A DNA stretch of 5,874 bases from Lachnospiraceae bacterium. Its GTDB lineage: Bacteria; Bacillota; Clostridia; Lachnospirales; Lachnospiraceae. Positions within the stretch are counted from its first letter, which is position 1. The number at the start of each line of letters is the position of its first letter. This document shows positions 1 through 5,207 of this stretch, one piece after another. Position numbers and translations under genes: made by a program. Where the stretch lies: the NCBI GenBank assembly GCA_017483425.1, contig JAFUWM010000156.1:1-5874 (forward strand). Direction: 5' to 3'. The notes below the pieces were generated by a model. That model worked only from the letters and a program-made list of their open reading frames with translations, made no database searches and had not been told where the DNA came from.

Positions 1-948
1 ACATATCTTTCTATAGTTATGGTGCTCTCGATTGGCATGTCCTCACAGGTGACTATGGAAAGGCTTCTGCAGTCTACAGGGCGCACGTTTTATACTATGA
101 TTACGCAGGCCCTGGGAGCCATAATCAATATAATCATGGATCCTATAATGATATTCGGTCTGGTCGGATTTCCTGCAATGGGCGTTGCGGGAGCGGCATT
201 TGCGACCATAATCGGACAGACAGTAGCGGCTCTTCTGGCTCTTTCCTTTAATATCAGGAAAAATAAAGACATAAGGTTCTCATGGGGGATGCTGAAGCTT
301 AAGGCGGATACCGTCAAACGGATATATTTCGTAGGAGTGCCATCCATACTCATGATAGCTATAGGCTCCGTAATGACATATCTGTTTAATCTGATATTAT
401 CCGCTTTTTCAAGTACGGCGGTTGCGGTATTCGGTGTTTATTTCAAGCTCCAGAGCTTTTTCTTCATGCCGGTATTCGGTATGAATAACGGGGTCATTCC
501 CGTGCTTGCGTATAATTACGGAGCAAGGAACAGGGATCGTATCCACGAAGCGCTCAGGTTTTCAATCATGCTGGCGTTTATTATCATGTGTGCCGGAACT
601 ATCGTTTTTGAGACGATCCCGAAGGTTCTGCTGGGGCTTTTTTCTGCATCGGATGATATGGTTTTGATCGGAACCGTGGCCTTGAGAAACATAGCCTGGC
701 ATTTTCCGGTAGCCGGAGTCTGCATAGCGCTGGGGTCGGTCTTTCAGGCTTTCGGCAGGAGCTTCTACTCGCTGATCATATCGCTCGGACGGCAGATCTT
801 CGTGCTTATACCCGTGGCCTATGTTCTGAGCCTTTCCGGAAGACTGGAGCTTGTATGGTGGGCCTTTCTGATAGCAGAGCTTGTTTCCCTGATGCTCACC
901 CTGATATTCTTCCGCAGACTCAACGAGACCGTTATCAAAACGTTGTAA
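1..948 (+). CDS. MATE family efflux transporter, C-terminal part (5' end outside window)
   Basis: The frame is open from base 1, so the gene starts upstream; the visible part is 315 residues of a family usually near 450. It is an integral membrane antiporter of the MATE (multidrug and toxic compound extrusion) family, expected to export cationic compounds using a Na+ or H+ gradient. The sequence seen is a run of hydrophobic helices, roughly fragment residues 1-16, 31-54, 60-84, 109-138, 142-168, 185-212, 229-252, 257-277 and 283-304, which fits about TM4 to TM12. Family landmarks are NIIMDPIMIFG (43-53), GVAGAAFAT (61-69), PVLAYNYGARNRDRI (167-181), VFQAFGRSF (247-255) and LGRQIFVLIP (262-271). 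The internal ATG at 19 lies inside a helix and is not a credible start. No terminator is evident after the stop, so some readthrough into the dap cluster is possible. The substrate cannot be inferred. Confidence 0.92.
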   Translation, partial: TYLSIVMVLSIGMSSQVTMERLLQSTGRTFYTMITQALGAIINIIMDPIMIFGLVGFPAMGVAGAAFATIIGQTVAALLALSFNIRKNKDIRFSWGMLKLKADTVKRIYFVGVPSILMIAIGSVMTYLFNLILSAFSSTAVAVFGVYFKLQSFFFMPVFGMNNGVIPVLAYNYGARNRDRIHEALRFSIMLAFIIMCAGTIVFETIPKVLLGLFSASDDMVLIGTVALRNIAWHFPVAGVCIALGSVFQAFGRSFYSLIISLGRQIFVLIPVAYVLSLSGRLELVWWAFLIAELVSLMLTLIFFRRLNETVIKTL

Positions 949-978
949 TTGATAGATCACGTACTTATGTGATAAAAT
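949..978 (+). promoter_or_regulatory. Candidate sigma-A promoter for the dapA-dapB-hisA cluster
   Basis: TTGATA (949-954) directly follows the transporter stop codon. It is 18 nt from TAAAAT (973-978), which carries a TGn extension (970-972). This would place the transcription start near 985 and give a leader of about 80 nt before dapA. An imperfect palindrome, ATCAC (956-960) and GTGAT (969-973), occupies the spacer and touches the -10 box. I see no T-box, lysine riboswitch or terminator/antiterminator pair in the short leader. The call is by eye from motif match and position. Confidence 0.5.
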
Positions 979-1063
979 CATCTTTGGATGCTTTGCGGCT
1001 TTCATTCATTGTGGCGGTCGCATACAAAGCGGAGCAGTAATTTGAATAAATGAGGAGGCTTAC

Positions 1064-1951
1064 ATGGCTATATTTAAGGGTTCCGGAGTTGCGATTGTTA
1101 CTCCTTTCAAGCCGGACGGAGAAGTTAATTACGAAGAGTTTGGCAGACAGATCGATTTTCAGATCAATAACGGCACCGACGCGATAATAGTATGCGGAAC
1201 GACCGGAGAGTCGGCGTGCCTTTCGGAGGAGGAGCATCTGAGGGTTATTGATTTCTGTGTGAAGCATGTGAATCACAGGGTTCCCGTTGTAGCAGGCACG
1301 GGGAGCAACTGTACGGATACCGCGGTATATCTTTCACAGGAGTCCGAGAAGATAGGCGCTGACGGTCTGCTGATAGTGACCCCTTATTACAATAAGGCAA
1401 CCCAGCACGGTCTTATTGACCATTTCACGATAATAGCTAACGCGGTTCATATCCCGATCATATTGTACAGCGTGAAGAGCAGGACCGGACTTAATATAAA
1501 CCCTGAGACTGTGGCGCATCTGGTAAAGAATGTGCCTAATATAGTCGGCGTGAAGGAAGCCTCGGGAGACATTGCCCAGGTTGCACGCATCATGGCTCTT
1601 ACTGACGGCAATATAGATCTTTATTCGGGCAATGATAACGAAGTTATACCCGTCATGTCACTTGGCGGTCTGGGGGTCATATCTGTTGCGGCAAATGTAG
1701 CGCCGAGCTATATGCATAATATGTGCCTTAATTTCCTTAATGGAGATGTCGCGGAGGCAAGGCGTATGCAGATCAAGCTCATAGACCTTGTGGATGCGCT
1801 CTTCTGCGAGGTCAATCCCATACCCGTGAAGCATGCCATGAATATAATGGGGATGAACGCGGGACCGATGAGAAGGCCGCTCTCTCCCATGGAGCCTGAC
1901 AATCTCGAGAGATTAAAGAAGTCCATGAGAAACTTCGGGCTTATTCAGTAA
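1064..1951 (+). CDS. dapA: 4-hydroxy-tetrahydrodipicolinate synthase
   Basis: This cytoplasmic TIM-barrel lyase condenses pyruvate with aspartate semialdehyde, the first committed step to diaminopimelate and lysine. The 295 residues match the usual length of about 290. The Schiff-base lysine is K164 in VGVKEASGD. The GTTGES motif supplies T46 and T47, PYYN supplies Y108/Y109, and Y135 and R140 lie in the segment YSVKSRTG. All equivalents of the E. coli catalytic residues (T44, T45, Y107, Y133, R138, K161) are therefore present. The segment around Y135 is unusual: most family members read YNVP(S/G)RTG, whereas here Asn and Pro are Ser and Lys. The ATG is set by AGGAGG (1053-1058), 5 nt upstream. 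It is first in the cluster and 28 nt ahead of dapB, the next enzyme in the pathway. Catalytic function is very likely; feedback control by lysine cannot be judged. Confidence 0.97.
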   Translation: MAIFKGSGVAIVTPFKPDGEVNYEEFGRQIDFQINNGTDAIIVCGTTGESACLSEEEHLRVIDFCVKHVNHRVPVVAGTGSNCTDTAVYLSQESEKIGADGLLIVTPYYNKATQHGLIDHFTIIANAVHIPIILYSVKSRTGLNINPETVAHLVKNVPNIVGVKEASGDIAQVARIMALTDGNIDLYSGNDNEVIPVMSLGGLGVISVAANVAPSYMHNMCLNFLNGDVAEARRMQIKLIDLVDALFCEVNPIPVKHAMNIMGMNAGPMRRPLSPMEPDNLERLKKSMRNFGLIQ

Positions 1952-1979
1952 AGACACCGGGAAAGGATTTATTCGTACC

Positions 1980-2747
1980 ATGGTCAGGATCATAATGAGT
2001 GGCTGTAATGGTCATATGGGGCAGACTATCACAAGGATCGTCTCCGAAACTGATAATGCGGAGATAGTTGCCGGAGTGGATAAGTTTCAGGGCAGGGAGA
2101 ATACATACCCTGTATATGATGATATCACGAAGTGTACCGAAGAAGCCGATGTAGTGATAGATTTCTCGGCCGCCGCCGCGCTTGAAAGTCTGCTTATCTA
2201 CGGAAGAAAGACGGGGATACCGCTGGTTTTATGCACCACGGGTTATACTGATGAGCAGAAAGCAGCTATAGATAAGGCATCCGAAGAGATCCCCATACTC
2301 CGCTCGGCGAATATGTCGCTCGGAGTAAACGTGATTGCGAAGCTCCTTACAGAGGCTGCAAAGCAGCTCGCTCCGGCAGGGTTTGATATTGAGATCGTAG
2401 AGAAGCATCACAACCTCAAAAAGGATGCCCCATCGGGAACGGCTCTGTACCTTGCCGATGCGGTAAATGCGGGAGCTGATGACAGATTTACATATGTCTA
2501 TGACAGATCCTCCAGATCAGAGGCAAGACCGAAAGGCGAGATAGGCATATCGGCTGTGAGGGGAGGAAACATCCCCGGCGACCATGATGTCATATTTGCG
2601 GGAGAGGATGAAGTGATAACTTTCTCGCACCGCGCGTACAGCAAAGCAGTTTTTGCGAAAGGCGCTGTTCAGGCCGCGGTCTATATGAAAGGAAAAAAAG
2701 CGGGGATGTATTCCATGCAGGATGTGGTGGCGGAACCCGGCAATTAG
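1980..2747 (+). CDS. dapB: 4-hydroxy-tetrahydrodipicolinate reductase
   Basis: This cytoplasmic enzyme reduces the DapA product with NAD(P)H to tetrahydrodipicolinate, the second step to diaminopimelate and lysine. The 255 residues are a normal length. An N-terminal Rossmann fold carries GCNGHMG (8-14). DFSAAAAL (61-68) and VLCTTGYT (83-90) fit the cofactor region. The substrate loop EKHHNLKKDAPSGTAL (141-156) contains the equivalents of E. coli H159 and K163, namely H143 and K147. RGGNIPGDHDV (194-204) is the usual late motif. AAAGGA (1962-1967) lies 12 nt before the ATG, rather long spacing, so translation may partly depend on coupling to dapA 28 nt upstream. A second in-frame ATG at codon 6 would cut the first beta strand and is rejected. 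Confidence 0.97.
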   Translation: MVRIIMSGCNGHMGQTITRIVSETDNAEIVAGVDKFQGRENTYPVYDDITKCTEEADVVIDFSAAAALESLLIYGRKTGIPLVLCTTGYTDEQKAAIDKASEEIPILRSANMSLGVNVIAKLLTEAAKQLAPAGFDIEIVEKHHNLKKDAPSGTALYLADAVNAGADDRFTYVYDRSSRSEARPKGEIGISAVRGGNIPGDHDVIFAGEDEVITFSHRAYSKAVFAKGAVQAAVYMKGKKAGMYSMQDVVAEPGN

Positions 2748-2753
2748 TCAGGC

Positions 2754-3524
2754 ATGAGATTCAGACCCTGCATAGATATCCATAATGGCAGAGTAAAGCA
2801 GATAGTAGGTTCGAGCCTCTCGGATGCGGGGGATTCAGCAAAAGAAAATTATGTATCCGATAAGGATGCGGCTTACTATGCTTTTCTTTATAAGGAAATG
2901 GGGCTTGGCGGAGGTCATGTGATACTCCTTAACCCCAAAGAATCAGAGTATTACGAAGCGACGAAAAAGCAGGCGCTGATGGCTCTCAGGGCGTACCCCG
3001 GGGGGATGATGGCAGGCGGCGGCATAGATCCGGATAATGCCGGTGATTTTCTGGACGCCGGTGCAAGCCATGTGATCGTGACATCCTATGTATTCAGGGA
3101 TGGACGCATAGATAAAAAGGCGCTTCAGGAAATGAAAGACAGCGTCGGCAGAGAGCACCTGTGTATTGATCTTTCATGCAGGGTAAAGGGGAAGGCTCAT
3201 TACATTGTCACGGACAGGTGGCAGAAATTCACGGATGAGAAGCTTGATGCGAAGACGCTGGATTTTTTTGCCGGATACGCTTCGGAATTTCTTGTACATG
3301 CTGTAGATACGGAGGGTAAGCAGCAGGGGATAGATGAAGGTATAATCCCGATCCTTGCACAGTCTCCGGTTCCGGTGACATATGCCGGAGGAGTCGGGGA
3401 GCTTGATGATATTAAAAGGCTTAAGGAATCGGGAAGGGGTCTTGTTGATGTAACAGTGGGTTCCGCGTTAAGTATTTTTGGCGGGACGCTTGAAATTGGG
3501 GAGATACTTAAATGCATATCGTAA
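2754..3524 (+). CDS. hisA: HisA, eukaryotic (HIS6-like) type: ProFAR isomerase of histidine biosynthesis
   Basis: The enzyme isomerises ProFAR (phosphoribosylformimino-AICAR-P) to PRFAR, the Amadori-type fourth step of histidine synthesis, in a cytoplasmic TIM barrel. The 256-residue sequence resembles yeast HIS6 and plant HisA rather than standard bacterial HisA. It opens with FRPCIDIHNGRVKQIVG (3-19), where bacterial enzymes have a VVDLKDG-type start, and continues with MAGGGIDPDNA (86-96) and FLVHAVDTEGKQQGID (179-194). D8 is the expected first catalytic Asp; the second acid is probably D185 or E187, which I cannot settle by eye. AGGVG (211-215) and VGSAL (235-239) are the phosphate-binding ends of the barrel. 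The gene begins 6 nt after the dapB stop with only a weak AGG (2750-2752) ahead of it, so translation is probably coupled to dapB. It overlaps the next gene by 13 nt. No other his gene is visible. Confidence 0.92.
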   Translation: MRFRPCIDIHNGRVKQIVGSSLSDAGDSAKENYVSDKDAAYYAFLYKEMGLGGGHVILLNPKESEYYEATKKQALMALRAYPGGMMAGGGIDPDNAGDFLDAGASHVIVTSYVFRDGRIDKKALQEMKDSVGREHLCIDLSCRVKGKAHYIVTDRWQKFTDEKLDAKTLDFFAGYASEFLVHAVDTEGKQQGIDEGIIPILAQSPVPVTYAGGVGELDDIKRLKESGRGLVDVTVGSALSIFGGTLEIGEILKCIS

Positions 3525-4624
3525 TGGTTATAGACGACAGTCCTACTGATCTGCTCGTGGCAGAGAGAGCCCTTGAGGGATCATACAGGGTCATGACGGA
3601 GCAGAACGGTAGACATGCGCTTGATTACATGAAAAAGGTGTCCAGACTGCCGTCTCTTGTATTGCTTGATATAGATATGAAAGCAATAAACGGCTTTGAG
3701 CTTTTCAGCAAGATGATGGCTGATCCCAGACTCAAGGAGATACCGGTCATATTTGTATCGGGCAGCAGTGATGTCGCGACGGAGCTGGAGGCGTATCAGC
3801 TTGGGGCTGTGGATTATGTAGTAAAGCCTTTTGTATCCGAGATCCTCAAAAAGAAAGTAGATCTTCATATAGGGATAGCCGATGACAAGGCCAAGATCGC
3901 TGAACAGAACCAGACCCTTCAGGATTATAATCTGCAGCTTCAGGAATATAACAACGAGCTTCAGGGAAAAGCATCCGAAGCGCTGAGCAAAGTCGGCAAT
4001 CTGGAATATTTCATAGTCGGCATGATAGCTGATCTTATCACAAAGAAGGACGGTTTCACCGGCTCTCACTGCAAGAAGGTATCCAAGTATATGGAAGTCC
4101 TGCTCAAAAAGATGATGAGAGACGGCAGCGCGAGATATCCGATAACCGACCTGAACCTTATACTGATGTCCAGTCAGCTCATAGACATGGGAAAGATAGG
4201 GCTGCCTGACAGTATCATACAAAAAGAGGGGAAGTATACGCCCGATGAGTTTGATACGATGAAGCAGCATACTCTTTTTGCGGCGGATTCTATCCAGAAA
4301 TTCTCGTATCTTCTTCCTAATTCCCCGTTTATTACGTATATGTATCAGATGACGAGATCACACCATGAGCAGTGGTGCGGCAGGGGCTATCCGGACGGCC
4401 TGAGGGGGAATGAGATACCCCAGCTTGCCCGTATCGTTGCGGTATGCGATGTGTATGACGCGCTTGTATCAAAGCGCTCATATAAGCAGGCGGTAACCCA
4501 TGAGCAGGCCTGCGCCATCCTCAATCAGGCAGCAGGCATACAGTTTGATCCTAATGTCGTCGCGGCGTTTAGTACCGTGCAGGGAGAGTTCAAGGAACTG
4601 TATCTGAACAGCGGCGGGGTTTAA
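3512..4624 (+). CDS. Response regulator with degenerate HD-GYP domain
   Basis: This 370-residue signalling protein has two domains. The receiver (about 1-120) is complete: acidic pair D8/D9, phospho-acceptor D53 in LVLLDIDM, switch residue S83 and K105 in VVKPF. A Gln/Asn/Glu-rich linker (about 125-165) looks like a coiled coil. The C-terminal part (about 165-365) is HD-GYP, a family of cyclic-di-GMP phosphodiesterases. H186, D225, K228, H253, H284/H285, the GYP triad (292-294) and D313 are present. The HD pair itself reads I224-D225, and the Asp in the usual HHExxDGxGYP is C289, so at least one metal ligand is lost. It may be inactive, act as a c-di-GMP receptor, or use altered metals. GGGGAG (3498-3503), 8 nt upstream, supports the ATG at 3512 over a TAATG start at 3524. 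No partner histidine kinase is visible. It is the last gene of the cluster and overlaps hisA by 13 nt. Confidence 0.93.
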   Translation: MHIVMVIDDSPTDLLVAERALEGSYRVMTEQNGRHALDYMKKVSRLPSLVLLDIDMKAINGFELFSKMMADPRLKEIPVIFVSGSSDVATELEAYQLGAVDYVVKPFVSEILKKKVDLHIGIADDKAKIAEQNQTLQDYNLQLQEYNNELQGKASEALSKVGNLEYFIVGMIADLITKKDGFTGSHCKKVSKYMEVLLKKMMRDGSARYPITDLNLILMSSQLIDMGKIGLPDSIIQKEGKYTPDEFDTMKQHTLFAADSIQKFSYLLPNSPFITYMYQMTRSHHEQWCGRGYPDGLRGNEIPQLARIVAVCDVYDALVSKRSYKQAVTHEQACAILNQAAGIQFDPNVVAAFSTVQGEFKELYLNSGGV

Positions 4625-4658
4625 AAGAAGAAGACTCTGCATCATCTGATGCAAAGTC
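4621..4658 (-). terminator. Probable intrinsic terminator of the cold-shock gene (minus direction)
   Basis: Inverted repeats GACT-c-TGCATCA (4633-4644) and TGATGCA-a-AGTC (4647-4658) form a hairpin. Read on the minus strand, the single mismatch becomes a U-G wobble and the stem is followed by TTCTTCTTTT (4632-4623). That is the arrangement of an intrinsic terminator for csp, which ends 66 nt earlier. Read on the plus strand, the same stem has a C-A mismatch and no U tract, so it is a poor terminator for the dap cluster. The tail overlaps the stop codon of the HD-GYP gene. Confidence 0.6.
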
Positions 4659-4724
4659 CCGGTTAACTATTCCTTATCAATCTGCTTATTCTGGTGTATA
4701 TAAGAAAAGTGGCATTGCTAAGAA

Positions 4725-4922
4725 TTATAGCTTTGTAACATTAGTAGCCTGCGGACCTTTAGGGCCTTCTACTACGTCGAATTCAACAGCCTGACCTTCG
4801 TCCAGAGACTTGAAGCCCTCCATGTTGAGACCGGAGTAGTGAACAAAGACATCCTTGCCCGTCTCATCATTGATAAAGCCGTAGCCCTTTTGATTGTTGA
4901 ACCACTTAACCGTACCTTTCAT
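4725..4922 (-). CDS. csp: Cold-shock protein (CspA family)
   Basis: This is a 65-residue single cold-shock domain, the standard size. It is a small cytoplasmic beta-barrel that binds single-stranded RNA and DNA and acts as an RNA chaperone, often during temperature downshift or growth transitions. It contains GTVKWFNNQKGYGFI (3-17) with RNP1 KGYGFI at 12-17, and RNP2 VFVHY at 25-29. The aromatic nucleic-acid-binding surface W7, F8, Y14, F16, F26, H28 and F37 is intact. The ATG is preceded by GGAGGT (4936-4931), 8 nt away. The gene is monocistronic, converges on the HD-GYP gene and diverges from the acidic protein gene. Several paralogues usually exist per genome, so cold inducibility of this one is not established. 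Confidence 0.97.
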   Translation of the reverse strand: MKGTVKWFNNQKGYGFINDETGKDVFVHYSGLNMEGFKSLDEGQAVEFDVVEGPKGPQATNVTKL

Positions 4923-4970
4923 TGACTTTGACCTCCAAAAATTGTATGGCCGTTTTATGCGACCAACTGT

Positions 4971-4999
4971 ATAGTATCACAAGAAAGCATAATTGTAAA
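4971..4999 (-). promoter_or_regulatory. Promoter of the cold-shock gene
   Basis: On the minus strand, TTTACA (4999-4994) is separated by exactly 17 nt from TACTAT (4976-4971), which carries a TGn extension (TGA, 4979-4977). The expected start is near 4964, giving a leader of about 42 nt. This is much shorter than the long structured leaders known for E. coli cspA, so leader-based cold thermoregulation is not obvious. The A/T-rich upstream stretch, about 5000-5040, could add UP-element activity. Confidence 0.75.
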
Positions 5000-5073
5000 G
5001 GATTGTGTACAAAATTTGAATGACTTTACATTTTTTTGTAACCACTCATCGGATGTATTGTTATGCGCCTGCT

Positions 5074-5115
5074 AAAACAAGAAACGGGTGCGCCTGCCAG
5101 ATATTCATGGTATAA
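5074..5115 (+). repeat. 42-nt direct repeat, copy 1 (ends in a -10-like box)
   Basis: The 42-nt stretch from AAAACAAGAAAC to TGGTATAA recurs 83 nt downstream (5157-5198) with one substitution, G at 5086 against T at 5169. The unit ends in a TGGTATAAC extended -10-like sequence (5108-5116), with C in place of the last T. Similarity continues upstream as CCTGCT (5068-5073 and 5146-5151), after which copy 2 has 5 extra nt. It lies in the spacer divergent between csp and the acidic protein gene. Confidence 0.85.
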
Positions 5116-5141
5116 CAAAACATGCCCTTTGGCATGTTTTG
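5116..5141. promoter_or_regulatory. Perfect 11-bp inverted repeat between the two direct repeats (operator or hairpin)
   Basis: CAAAACATGCC (5116-5126) and GGCATGTTTTG (5131-5141) are exact reverse complements around CTTT. No gene ends nearby on either strand, so a terminator role has no obvious customer, and any U tract is short (TTTTG in both directions). The symmetry and position, overlapping the start region of copy 1's -10 and just upstream of copy 2, fit a binding site for a dimeric regulator. A bidirectional terminator isolating promoter 2 is the alternative. Confidence 0.5.
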
Positions 5142-5156
5142 ATCTCCTGCTATGGC

Positions 5157-5198
5157 AAAACAAGAAACTGGTGCGCCTGCCAGATATTCATGGTATAA
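5157..5198 (+). repeat. 42-nt direct repeat, copy 2
   Basis: This copy matches 5074-5115 at 41 of 42 positions. It ends in TGGTATAAT, a full-consensus extended -10, immediately before the acidic protein gene. The two copies together look like a local duplication of a promoter region. Confidence 0.85.
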
Positions 5199-5199
5199 T
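5191..5199 (+). promoter_or_regulatory. Extended -10 promoter of the acidic protein gene
   Basis: TGGTATAAT is a perfect TGn plus TATAAT. At 17 nt spacing the -35 position reads GTGCGC, which is poor, as is common for extended -10 promoters. The predicted start falls at about 5206-5208, on or next to the ATG at 5208, so the message would have almost no 5' leader. Confidence 0.6.
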
Positions 5200-5207
5200 T
5201 ATTTTCT

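Noticed and set aside
562..1005. Minus-strand 147-codon frame across the transporter end
   Set aside because: It is antisense to conserved MATE motifs, of shadow-like composition, and covers the proposed dap promoter.
979..1063. Lysine riboswitch or T-box in the dapA leader
   Set aside because: The leader is only about 80 nt, too short for either class, and no characteristic conserved bases or terminator hairpin are visible. Only a weak GCTTTG/CAAAGC pairing was seen.
3524..3526. Start of the HD-GYP gene at the ATG overlapping the hisA stop (TAATG)
   Set aside because: GGGGAG is 8 nt from the ATG at 3512 but 20 nt from this one, and the upstream residues MHIV belong to the first beta strand of the receiver fold.
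3581..4270. Minus-strand 229-codon frame
   Set aside because: It lies wholly antisense to the well-supported response regulator gene and its translation shows no recognisable domain.
5026..5041. TTACA/TGTAA inverted repeat around a T run as a terminator
   Set aside because: The stem is only 5 A/T-rich base pairs with no G/C core; it is more simply A/T-rich DNA upstream of the csp promoter.
5074..5198. CRISPR array
   Set aside because: There are only two copies, the intervening segment contains a palindrome rather than a unique spacer, and each unit ends in a -10-like promoter box.
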